Below, piece after piece: positions 27,129-34,543 of a stretch of DNA of 64,000 nucleotides. The first letter of the stretch is position 1; every line of letters starts with the position of its first letter. The notes under the pieces are model-generated. The model did not search any database. It was not told the origin of the DNA and worked only from the letters and a program-made list of their open reading frames with translations. The translations under genes and the position numbers were made by a program. The DNA lies in NCBI RefSeq assembly GCF_900104805.1, contig NZ_LT629751.1:806001-870000 (forward strand). The letters run 5' to 3'. This DNA comes from Pseudomonas oryzae. Its GTDB lineage: Bacteria; Pseudomonadota; Gammaproteobacteria; Pseudomonadales; Pseudomonadaceae.

Positions 27129-28382
27129 ATGGCCAGTCCTACCGTCGCGATAGTCGGCTCCGGCCCCTCGGGCTGCTACCTGGCGCAGGCGCTGCGCAAG
27201 GCCTGGCCGGATGCCGAGATCAGCGTCCTCGACCGGCTGCCGGTGCCCTACGGGCTGGTGCGCTACGGCGTGGCGCCCGACCATCCGGGCACCAAGGCGG
27301 TCACCCGGCAGTTCGACCGGCTGTTCGAGCGCGAGAACATCCGCTTCGTCGGCAACCTGGAGATCGGCCGCGATCTCGCCCTCGATGAGCTGCGTGGCGC
27401 CTGTGATGTCGTGGTGCTGGCCACCGGGCTGTACGGCGACCGGCGCCTGGGCGTGCCCGGCGACGATCTCGAGCGCGTGCATGGCGCCGGTCGGCTGACC
27501 CGCTTCTTCAACGACCATCCCGACGAGGTCGGGCTGGCGCCGCGCTTCGGTCAGCGCACGGCGATAGTCGGCAACGGCAACGTGGCCATCGACCTGCTGC
27601 GCCTGCTGGCCAAGTCGGCGGACGAGTTCGCCGGCTCGGACATCTCCGAGACAGTGCTGGCGCATCTGGCCGGCGAGCGGCCGCAGACCATCCACATCGT
27701 CGGCCGCTCGCCGGCGATGCTGGCCAAGTTCGACACCGTGATGCTGCGCGAGCTGGGCAAGCTGCGGGACGTGACCTTCGCCCTGGGCGAGGGCGCACTG
27801 CTGCACGCGGAGGAGGGGGATGCCGCCAAGCTGGGCGCCCTGCGGGAGCTGCTCGAGCGCCCGGTAACCGGGGCGCGCCAGGTAGTGTTCCACTTCGGCT
27901 GGGAGCCTGAACGGGTGCACGGCGCCAGCGGCGTCGAGGGCATCGCCTTCGTCCGGCAGGGCGGCGAGCGCCTGGAACTGGCGGTCGACAGCGTGCTGAC
28001 CGCCATCGGCTTTGCCGAGGATGCCGGCGGCGCGCTGCGTCGCGACAGCCTGTCCGGCGCCGTCGCCGAACTCGACGCCGGCTGCCTCGACCACGGCCTG
28101 TACTGCGCCGGCTGGTATCGCCGCGGCCCGCGCGGAACCATCCCGGAGAACCGCGCCGATGCCCGCAGGGTGGCCGACGCCATCATCCAGGCGGTGAGCG
28201 ACGGCAGGCTGACCGTGGGCAAGCCGGGCTTCGCCAGCCTGGGGGCGGCATTCGCCGGGCCGCGGGTGGCCTACGAAGGCTGGAAGCGCATCGACGCATT
28301 CGAGCTCGAACAGGCGCCGGCGGACCGCCAGCGCCGCAAGATCCGCACGATTTCCGACATGCTGCGCATCGCGCAGCCCTGA
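27129..28382 (+). CDS. Adrenodoxin/ferredoxin-NADP reductase-like flavoprotein (FprA/cindoxin reductase type)
   Basis: This 417-residue FAD enzyme has the GSGPSGCYLAQAL dinucleotide motif at residue 9. PVPYGLVRYGVAPDHPGTK near 38 is a signature of adrenodoxin reductases, followed by a second nucleotide motif VGNGNVAIDLLRLLAK near 146, HIVGRSPAML near 185 for NADPH, and the C-terminal GWYRRGPRGTIPENRADA near 325. It supplies NADPH electrons to the flavodoxin and so to the P450. The ATG lies 3 bp behind the P450 stop. It is somewhat shorter than FprA (about 456). Full domain set present. Confidence 0.92.
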   Translation: MASPTVAIVGSGPSGCYLAQALRKAWPDAEISVLDRLPVPYGLVRYGVAPDHPGTKAVTRQFDRLFERENIRFVGNLEIGRDLALDELRGACDVVVLATGLYGDRRLGVPGDDLERVHGAGRLTRFFNDHPDEVGLAPRFGQRTAIVGNGNVAIDLLRLLAKSADEFAGSDISETVLAHLAGERPQTIHIVGRSPAMLAKFDTVMLRELGKLRDVTFALGEGALLHAEEGDAAKLGALRELLERPVTGARQVVFHFGWEPERVHGASGVEGIAFVRQGGERLELAVDSVLTAIGFAEDAGGALRRDSLSGAVAELDAGCLDHGLYCAGWYRRGPRGTIPENRADARRVADAIIQAVSDGRLTVGKPGFASLGAAFAGPRVAYEGWKRIDAFELEQAPADRQRRKIRTISDMLRIAQP

Positions 28383-28401
28383 ATGCAATGGAGTTCCCGA
28401 G

Positions 28402-28842
28402 ATGAAAACCACCATCCTGTTCGGTACCGAAACCGGCAATGCGGAAATGGTCGCCGAGGACCTCGGCGAGGCGCTCCAGGGCGAGCTGGACGTGGTCGTG
28501 CGCGACATGTCCGGCTTCACCGTCGACGAGTTCGCGGCGGACACCTTCTATCTGGTGGTCTGCTCGACCTATGGCGACGGCGAACTGCCCGGCTCGGCGC
28601 AGCCGCTGTTCGACGCCCTGGACGGCGAGTGCCCGGACCTGTCCGGCGTGCGTTTCGCCGCCTTCGGCCTGGGCGACAGCTTCTATGCCACCTTCAACAA
28701 CGGCAGCCAGATCATCGCCGACAAGCTGATCGAGCTGGGCGCCAGCCAGGTTGGCGAGCGTGGCCAGCACGATGCCTCCAGCGGCGAGCTGCCCGGCGAC
28801 GTGGCGCTGGCCTGGGTGAAGACGGTGCTCGCCCAGATCTGA
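28402..28842 (+). CDS. Flavodoxin (cindoxin-like P450 redox partner)
   Basis: This 146-residue FMN protein begins MKTTILFGTETGNAE. The TETGNAEM loop binds the FMN phosphate, and the CSTYGDGELPGS and FGLGDSFYATFNNG loops (near 53 and 92) flank the flavin. This is the short-chain flavodoxin fold seen in cindoxin and in the FMN domains of cytochrome P450 reductases. Its place directly after the P450 and its reductase makes it the likely electron shuttle. No 2Fe-2S ferredoxin is encoded in this operon. The start has a plausible GAGTTCCCGAG upstream region with modest ribosome-site quality. Confidence 0.92.
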   Translation: MKTTILFGTETGNAEMVAEDLGEALQGELDVVVRDMSGFTVDEFAADTFYLVVCSTYGDGELPGSAQPLFDALDGECPDLSGVRFAAFGLGDSFYATFNNGSQIIADKLIELGASQVGERGQHDASSGELPGDVALAWVKTVLAQI

Positions 28843-28905
28843 AATCATGGTCCCGAACGGGCGTCGCCGGTGGCGACGCCTGCCCCACGAACAAGGAACA
28901 CTTCC

Positions 28906-29637
28906 ATGACCGACCAGCCCCTGAATCTGTGCATCATCGAGAACGGCCTCACGCCGCCCGATCTGCAAGAGACCTTCGGCAGCTATCCGCAGATGATCGA
29001 GCGCTGGCTGGCGCCGCAGCTGCCCGGCGCCCGTTTCACCTACGTCTCGCCGGTGAGCGGCGGGCCGCTGCCCGACCCGGAGGCGTTCGACGGCTATCTG
29101 TTGTCCGGTTCCAGGCACAGCTGCTACGAGGGCCTGCCCTGGATGCAGGCGCTGATCGATTTCCTCGGTCAGCTGCGTGAGATGGAGCGGCCGGTATTCG
29201 GTATCTGCTTCGGCCACCAGATCATGGCCGATGCCTTCGGCGGGCGCACCGTGCGCGCCGCGAACGGCTGGGGCGTGGGCGCGCAGCTGTACCGCTACGC
29301 AGCGGAGCAGGCCCCCTCGGCGGGCGCCGCGCTGATCTTCCATCAGGACCAGGTTCGCGAGCTGCCGCCCGAGGCGCGCTGCATCGGCGGTTCCGAGCAC
29401 TGCCCGCACGGTGTGCTGGCCTACCGTTTCCCGGCATTGTCGGTGCAGTTCCATCCGGAGTTCACCCCGGACTACATCCGCGCCCTGACCGAGAAGTACC
29501 GCGGCAGCCTGCTGCCCGAGGCGATCGCCAGCCAGGCGCTGGCCAGCCTGCAACAGCACGAGGTCGACAGCACGCGCATCGCCCGCTGGGTCGCCGAGTT
29601 CTTCCGCGCCAACGTGCGCACCGCCGTGCCGGCCTGA
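28906..29637 (+). CDS. Class-I glutamine-amidotransferase-like hydrolase, copy 1
   Basis: This 243-residue stand-alone class-I amidotransferase domain has its nucleophile cysteine in VFGICFGHQIMADAFGG near residue 98 and the His-x-Glu pair in SVQFHPEFTPDY near 181-183. It lacks any synthetase domain. Such free-standing proteins accompany glutamine-synthetase-like ligases in gamma-glutamyl amine pathways (TdnT with TdnQ for aniline; PuuD in putrescine use), where they hydrolyse a gamma-glutamyl amide. The ATG at 28906 has an AAGGAA site. It is last in the P450 operon. A 15-base hairpin (28863-28877) precedes it. The hydrolase role is inferred from context; GuaA-like text also occurs in generic GATase1 proteins. 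Confidence 0.82.
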   Translation: MTDQPLNLCIIENGLTPPDLQETFGSYPQMIERWLAPQLPGARFTYVSPVSGGPLPDPEAFDGYLLSGSRHSCYEGLPWMQALIDFLGQLREMERPVFGICFGHQIMADAFGGRTVRAANGWGVGAQLYRYAAEQAPSAGAALIFHQDQVRELPPEARCIGGSEHCPHGVLAYRFPALSVQFHPEFTPDYIRALTEKYRGSLLPEAIASQALASLQQHEVDSTRIARWVAEFFRANVRTAVPA

Positions 29638-29654
29638 TTTCCGGTCGTCCTTTT

Positions 29655-29690
29655 GGCGCGCGCCCCCTCGCGGGTTGCGCGCCTTTTTTT
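29655..29690 (+). terminator. Intrinsic terminator of the P450 operon
   Basis: GGCGCGC (29655-29661) pairs with GCGCGCC (29677-29683), followed by seven T (29684-29690). Confidence 0.88.
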
Positions 29691-29770
29691 CGTCTGCACG
29701 TTAGAGGGGCGTGTGGCAGGGAGTAGCGAGGCAAGCAGGCGCCCCCGCAACCAGGCGGGGGCGCCGGGGA

Positions 29771-31264
29771 TCACAGCTTGATCCAGGTGGCCTTGATCTC
29801 GGTGTACTTGTCGAAGGCGTGCAGTGACTTGTCGCGGCCGTTGCCCGACTGCTTGAAGCCGCCGAACGGCGCGGTCATGTCGCCGCCGTTGTACTGGTTG
29901 ACCCACACGCTGCCGGCGCGCAGCGCCCGCGAGGCCTGGTGCGCCTTGGACAGGCTGGCGGTCCAGATCGCCGCGGCCAGGCCGTAGGGGCTGTCGTTGG
30001 CGATGCGGATGGCCTCGTCGAGGTCGTCGAAGGCAATCACCGACAGCACCGGGCCGAAGATCTCCTCGCGGGCGATGCGCATGGCGTTGCTCACCCCATC
30101 GAACAGGGTCGGTTCCACGTAGGTGCCGCCGGTTTCCTCCAGCACCTGGCGGCCGCCGCAGCGCAGCTGCGCGCCCTCGGCGCTGCCGGCGGCGATGTAG
30201 CCGAGCACGGTATCGAGCTGCTGGCGGTCGACCACGGCGCCGACGCGGGTGTCCGGGTCCAGCGGATGGCCGGGGCGCCAGGCGGCGAGCGCCTCGACCA
30301 CCATGGGCACGAAGCGCTCCTGGATCGAGCGCTCGACCAGCAGGCGCGAGCCGGCGACGCACACCTCGCCCTGGTTGAAGGCGATGGCCGCGGCGGCGGC
30401 CTCGGCGGCGGCGCGCAGGTCGGGGGCATCGGCGCAGACGATGTTCGGACTCTTGCCGCCGGCCTCCAGCCAGACGCGCTTCATGTTCGATTCGCCGGCA
30501 TACACCATCAGTTGCTTGGCGATGCGGGTGGAGCCGGTGAACACCAGGCAGTCGACGTCCATGTGCAGGGCCAGCGCCTTGCCGACGGTGTGGCCGTAGC
30601 CGGGCAGCACGTTGAGCACCCCGGCGGGAATGCCGGCGTCGACCGCCAGCTGGGCGATGCGGATGGCGCTCAGCGGCGATTTCTCCGAAGGCTTGAGGAT
30701 CACCGAGTTGCCGGTGGCCAGCGCCGGTCCCAGCTTCCAGCAGGCCATCATCAGCGGGAAGTTCCACGGCACGATCGCGGCGACTACGCCGATCGGCTCG
30801 CGGGTGACCAGGCCGAGCTCGTCGTGCCCGGTGGGCGCCACCTCGTCGTACACCTTGTCGATGGCCTCGCCGCTCCAGCGGATGGCGCGTGCCGCGCCAG
30901 GCACGTCGATCGCCAGGGCATCGCCGATCGGCTTGCCCATGTCGAGCGTCTCGAGCAGGGCCAGCTCCTCGGCATGCGCTTCGAGCAGATCGGCGAAGCG
31001 CAACATCGCAGCCTTGCGGCGGGTCGGCGCCAGGCGGGACCAGACGCCTGCCTCGAAGGCGGCACGGGCGGCCTGCACGGCGAGGTCGGCATCGGCGGCG
31101 TCGCAGCTGGCCACCTCGGCCAGCTGGCGACCGTCGATAGGGCTGAGGCAGGCGAAGGTCCGGCCGTCGGCGGCGGGCTGGTAGCGACCGGCGATGAAGG
31201 CGCGCGACTCGATGGCGAGCCGGCTGGCGCGCTGTTCCCAGTCGGCGCGGGTGAGCTTGGTCAT
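29771..31264 (-). CDS. PuuC-like (gamma-glutamyl-)aminoaldehyde dehydrogenase
   Basis: This 497-residue aldehyde dehydrogenase reads very like E. coli PuuC (495), which oxidises gamma-glutamyl-4-aminobutyraldehyde. Shared features: the N-terminal WEQRASRLAIESRAFIAGRY, HAEELALLETLDMGKPI near 100, VVAAIVPWNFPLMMACWKLG near 160, the base Glu in VWLEAGGKSPNIV near 268, the cysteine in FNQGEVCVAGSR near 302, and GGFKQSGNGRDKSLHA near 475. The ATG at 31264 has a GAGGA site. It follows the second amidotransferase gene on the same strand by 32 bp, and both read from the promoter with palindrome site C. This supports a gamma-glutamylated amino-aldehyde as substrate, alongside the glutamine-synthetase-like gene. 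Confidence 0.88.
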   Translation of the reverse strand: MTKLTRADWEQRASRLAIESRAFIAGRYQPAADGRTFACLSPIDGRQLAEVASCDAADADLAVQAARAAFEAGVWSRLAPTRRKAAMLRFADLLEAHAEELALLETLDMGKPIGDALAIDVPGAARAIRWSGEAIDKVYDEVAPTGHDELGLVTREPIGVVAAIVPWNFPLMMACWKLGPALATGNSVILKPSEKSPLSAIRIAQLAVDAGIPAGVLNVLPGYGHTVGKALALHMDVDCLVFTGSTRIAKQLMVYAGESNMKRVWLEAGGKSPNIVCADAPDLRAAAEAAAAAIAFNQGEVCVAGSRLLVERSIQERFVPMVVEALAAWRPGHPLDPDTRVGAVVDRQQLDTVLGYIAAGSAEGAQLRCGGRQVLEETGGTYVEPTLFDGVSNAMRIAREEIFGPVLSVIAFDDLDEAIRIANDSPYGLAAAIWTASLSKAHQASRALRAGSVWVNQYNGGDMTAPFGGFKQSGNGRDKSLHAFDKYTEIKATWIKL

Positions 31265-31296
31265 GGGGTGTCCTCGGTGTGGGCGGGTAGGGGAAG

Positions 31297-31977
31297 TCAG
31301 AGGCTGTCGAGGTATTCGCGCAGTAGCAGGCTGCAGCGCGCGCGGTTGGCCGGTTCGCGCTCGGCGATCTCGGCGCGCATGCGCTCGGGCAGGTCGCCGG
31401 CGGTGGCGAGGAAGCGCTGGCCTTCCTCGCTGCATTGCCAGTAGTCGATCCAGGTATCGAACATTTCCGGGGTGATTTCCGGGTGGAACTGCACCCCCAT
31501 GGCCTTGCCCTGGCGATAGGCCTGCGCCGCCAGGTCGGTGCGGCCGAGCAGGGTGGCGCCCGGCGGCGGGGTGAAGGCGTCGAAGTGGAAGTTCAGCCAG
31601 GGGCCCTCATGGGCGCCGCTACGCTCCACGGCCTGCACCGGCGTCCAGCCGATCTCCGGCTGGCTGTTGCGGTACACCTCGCCACCGAGGGCGCGGGCCA
31701 GCAACTGGCTGCCGAAGCAGATGCCGAGTGTCGGGCAGCCGCGCTGCTGGACGGCCCTCAGCCAGGCCAGCTCTTCTGGCAGCCAGGGCAGGCGGTGGTC
31801 GTAGGCGGACTCCGGGCTGCCCATCACCACCAGCAGGTCGAGCTGCTGCGGATCGGGCAGGCCGCGAGTGATGGGAACGACCTCCAGGTTCAGGCCGTGG
31901 CTGGCGAACAGCTCCGGCAGGCTGCCGGCCGAGTCGGTCTCGGCATGGATGATGGCGACGGCACGGGTGGACTGCAT
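31297..31977 (-). CDS. Class-I glutamine-amidotransferase-like hydrolase, copy 2
   Basis: This 226-residue free-standing GATase1 domain has nucleophile cysteine in LGICFGSQLLARALGG near residue 85 and His-Pro-Glu in MGVQFHPEITPEMF near 168. It shares fold but little detail with copy 1 at 28906-29637, so the two are not a recent duplication. It is the first gene of the site C unit, upstream of the PuuC-like dehydrogenase and divergent from the glutamine-synthetase-like gene. Expected role: release of glutamate from a gamma-glutamyl intermediate. Two such hydrolases in one regulon may act on different intermediates, or on two substrates. The start at 31977 is the only ATG near the promoter. Confidence 0.8.
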   Translation of the reverse strand: MQSTRAVAIIHAETDSAGSLPELFASHGLNLEVVPITRGLPDPQQLDLLVVMGSPESAYDHRLPWLPEELAWLRAVQQRGCPTLGICFGSQLLARALGGEVYRNSQPEIGWTPVQAVERSGAHEGPWLNFHFDAFTPPPGATLLGRTDLAAQAYRQGKAMGVQFHPEITPEMFDTWIDYWQCSEEGQRFLATAGDLPERMRAEIAEREPANRARCSLLLREYLDSL

Positions 31978-32005
31978 GGGGATGCTACCTCTGAGTCAGG
32001 CACTA

Positions 32006-32044
32006 AACATGTGAAACCATATCTCATATTGCTTTTGCTGCCAA
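32006..32044 (-). promoter_or_regulatory. Amidotransferase/PuuC promoter overlapped by regulon palindrome, site C
   Basis: On the minus strand TTGGCA (32039-32044) and TATGGT (32016-32021) are 17 bp apart. The palindrome copy AACATGTGAAACCATATCTC (plus strand 32006-32025) covers the -10. The layout is identical to that of gabD, site A. Confidence 0.7.
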
Positions 32045-32152
32045 TTGGACTGCCTGACTGGGTCGGATGAGGCTGTGAACGACGCCCTGGAGCGGCAGGT
32101 TCCGCCTGGGATGGCAGGTTTGCGGGGCGCGGAGAGATTTTTCGTTGCCCTC

Positions 32153-32181
32153 TTGAAAGATATGAAACCATATCTTAAATT
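32153..32181 (+). promoter_or_regulatory. Ligase promoter with perfect regulon palindrome in the spacer, site D
   Basis: TTGAAA (32153-32158) and TAAATT (32176-32181) are 17 bp apart. The operator AAGATATGAAACCATATCTT (32157-32176) is a perfect inverted repeat with 8-bp arms and AAAC between. It matches site B base for base over the promoter except one position. It lies 90 bp upstream of the ligase start. Confidence 0.78.
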
Positions 32182-32270
32182 GATTTCGACGCTGCGGCAT
32201 GACCAGTCGCCGTAGCCCAGCCAGTCCCCTCTTTGCTTCGCCGGCACGCAGAGTGCCTCGGGAGAGCCAG

Positions 32271-33644
32271 ATGACAGCGTTAGACCTGCACCGCGAACTG
32301 AACACCAGCTCCAGCGCCGCCGCGGACCTTGCCGCGAAAATCCGTGAGTCGGGTGTCGAGTACATCTATTACCAGGTGGTCACCCTGTCCGGCCGCGTGC
32401 TGGCCAAGGTGGTGCCGGCCAAGCACCTGCTGCGCAACCTGGAGAAGGGCGTGCAGTTCCACCGCACCGCACTCACCGACCTGCAGACCACCCGCTCCGG
32501 CGTGCTGCTCGGTGGCGGCGCCCAGGCTGCCGAGTTCACCGCGATCCCGGATATCGCCAGCTTCAACGTGCTGCCGTGGGATCGCTCGATCGGCGCCTTC
32601 TTCTGCCGCCTCTACGAGCCGGACCACCGTCCCGAAGTCGGCGGCCAGCCGCTGGCCACCGATGCGCGGGGCAATCTGTATCGCGCCCATGACGAGTTCA
32701 CCCGCGAGACCGGCCTGCGCCTGAAGTCCGGCTGCGAACCGGAGATGTCCTGGCTCGGCGAGAAGCTGGAAGTGCAGGTGCGCACCGGCGCCAGCCCCGC
32801 CTACCACCTGGGCAACCTCGAGCTGATGCGGCCGATCTTCAAGAAGGTCATGGAGTACTCCATCGCCATGGGCCTGGACATGATCGAGGGCGACTACGAG
32901 GATCCGGGCCAGCTCGAACTGAACTGGATGTTCGACTCCTGCGAGCTGACCGCCGACCGCCTGCTCACCTACCGCATGATCTGCCGCCAGGTGGCGCGCG
33001 AGTTCGGCGTGATCGCCAGCTTCATGCCCAAGCCGAGCACCGGCTCGATGGGCAACGGCTGTCACCACAACGTCAGCCTGTGGCGCGGCGAGCAGAACGT
33101 CTTCGCCGAAGCCGGTCGCCGCGAGCTGCACCTCACCGACATCGGCCTGCACGCCCTGGGCGGCATGCTCCACCACGCGCCGGCCTCGATGATGGTGATG
33201 GCCTCCACCGTCAACTCCTACAAGCGCTTCTGGGACACCGGCCTGTTCGCGCCGACCCGCATCAACTGGGGCATGGACAACAAGACCTGCACCGTGCGCC
33301 TGTCGGCCAACGGTCGCCTGGAGTACAAGCTGCCCGATGCCAGCGTGAACCCCTACCTGTCCCACGCGCTGCTGCTCGCCGCCATGCGCGACGGTCTGCA
33401 GAACCGCATCGACCCGGGCCCCTCCGAGAGCAAGGACAGCTATGCCGGTGGTGGCACCGCGGCGCGCCTGCCGCTGACCCTCGGCGAGGCGGTGAACGCC
33501 TTCGACCAGAGCGAGGTGATGCGCGCGGCCCTGCCCGAGGAGATGAGCCAGCTGTACCGCGACCTGAAGGCCGATGAATGGGCCCGTGCCTGCGGCGCGG
33601 TGACCGACTGGGAGCGCAAGATGTATCTGGAGTACCTGCCGTGA
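32271..33644 (+). CDS. Glutamine-synthetase-like gamma-glutamyl-amine ligase
   Basis: This 457-residue GS-fold ligase has core motifs SGCEPEMSW near residue 170, DMIEGDYEDPGQLELNW near 205 (metal Glu), and GNGCHHNVSLW near 266 (the HxN of the ATP and glutamate site). MVMASTVNSYKRF near 310 and the adenylate and arginine region INWGMDNKTCTVRL near 335 also fit. It lacks the Tyr adenylylation loop typical of GlnA. Such GS relatives join glutamate to amines (PuuA, IpuC, GMAS, TdnQ). The neighbours, two GATases and a PuuC-like dehydrogenase, complete a gamma-glutamyl pathway. The ATG at 32271 has a GGAG site. It overlaps the next gene by 4 bp. The exact amine is unknown. Confidence 0.88.
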   Translation: MTALDLHRELNTSSSAAADLAAKIRESGVEYIYYQVVTLSGRVLAKVVPAKHLLRNLEKGVQFHRTALTDLQTTRSGVLLGGGAQAAEFTAIPDIASFNVLPWDRSIGAFFCRLYEPDHRPEVGGQPLATDARGNLYRAHDEFTRETGLRLKSGCEPEMSWLGEKLEVQVRTGASPAYHLGNLELMRPIFKKVMEYSIAMGLDMIEGDYEDPGQLELNWMFDSCELTADRLLTYRMICRQVAREFGVIASFMPKPSTGSMGNGCHHNVSLWRGEQNVFAEAGRRELHLTDIGLHALGGMLHHAPASMMVMASTVNSYKRFWDTGLFAPTRINWGMDNKTCTVRLSANGRLEYKLPDASVNPYLSHALLLAAMRDGLQNRIDPGPSESKDSYAGGGTAARLPLTLGEAVNAFDQSEVMRAALPEEMSQLYRDLKADEWARACGAVTDWERKMYLEYLP

Positions 33645-34345
33645 GCGACGCAATGAACGAACTGCGAGTGATCTGCGCCGACCTGCCGGCCCCGCCGTTG
33701 TTCTGGCGCGACGGGCTGGGCGAGCGGCACGGCTACGAGGCCGACGTGGCGCGCCTGCTGGCGCAGGTCATGGGGCTGCGGGTGCGCTGGGAATATCGCA
33801 ACTGGGCGGACTTCTATCCCGCGCTGCAGGCCGGGGAGGGCGACCTCGTCCTCTGCGGCCAGGGGATTTCCGAGTACCGCAAGACCCTGGCCGACTTCAC
33901 CGCGCCCTATGCGGTGTTCGACGAGTCGATCATGGTGCTGCGCGGCAGCCCGGTGCGTGCGCCGGCCGACCTGCGCGGCAAGCGGGTCGGCGCCATCGCC
34001 AACAGCCTCAACATGGCCCTGGCGGAAACCTTCGAAGGGGCGATCTGCGTGCCGTTCGGCGGCGACAGCGACGACGTGATGGGCGACATGGTCAAGGCGC
34101 TGCGCGCCGGCAGCATCGACGCGATGGTCGACGACGACGTGGCGCTGGTGCCGCTGGCCGAGGAGAAGGATCTGGCCATCGCCTTCACCGTGCCGACCCG
34201 CAACCGCTGGGGCATCGCCGTGGCCAAGTCGCGGCCGGAGTTCCGCGCCCGGGTCGACGCCGCACTCGCCGAGGTGATCGCCGACGGCAGGCTCGAGCAG
34301 GTATGGCGCAAGTGGATGCCCTCACTGGCCTACCCCTTCGCCTGA
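33641..34345 (+). CDS. Solute-binding-protein-fold (SBP3) protein without signal peptide
   Basis: This protein has 234 residues from a GTG overlapping the ligase stop (GTGA), or 230 from the ATG at 33653. The fold text is that of family 3 amino-acid binding proteins: GYEADVARLLAQVMGLRVRW, ADFTAPYAVFDESIMVLRG near 85, LRGKRVGAIANS near 110, and the second-domain NRWGIAVAKSRPEFRARVDAAL near 190. The N-terminus (MNELRVICADLPAPPLFW) has no hydrophobic signal, and no ABC permease or ATPase gene follows. It may therefore act in the cytoplasm as a ligand-binding or enzyme protein; some SBP-fold proteins are dehydratases or sensors. It is coupled to the ligase, so a link with that reaction is likely. 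Confidence 0.78.
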   Translation: MSDAMNELRVICADLPAPPLFWRDGLGERHGYEADVARLLAQVMGLRVRWEYRNWADFYPALQAGEGDLVLCGQGISEYRKTLADFTAPYAVFDESIMVLRGSPVRAPADLRGKRVGAIANSLNMALAETFEGAICVPFGGDSDDVMGDMVKALRAGSIDAMVDDDVALVPLAEEKDLAIAFTVPTRNRWGIAVAKSRPEFRARVDAALAEVIADGRLEQVWRKWMPSLAYPFA

Positions 34346-34371
34346 GCAGCTTCGGCCGCAATACCCGCACT

Positions 34372-34406
34372 GGACCGCCCGGCTTTGCTGGCGCGGTCCT
34401 TTTTTA
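34372..34406 (+). terminator. Intrinsic terminator after the ligase/SBP unit
   Basis: GGACCGC (34372-34378) pairs with GCGGTCC (34393-34399) across a 14-base loop, followed by a T-run (34400-34406). Confidence 0.85.
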
Positions 34407-34543
34407 TTCATTGAATAATCCGATGTTACAGGTATTAATGCTCCTCATGCGGTCAACTTTGCTAAATTAGCGCCATTGCGCATGGGCGCCCGCTGTCCGA
34501 CCGGGCAGCGTTCGACCCTGCGACCTCTTGGAACAGGTGATCT

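Noticed and set aside
25911-28842. P450cam-type camphor or P450cin-type cineole degradation
   Set aside because: The electron chain resembles P450cin, but no terpene lactone or ketone genes are near, and every linked gene concerns amines or aldehydes.
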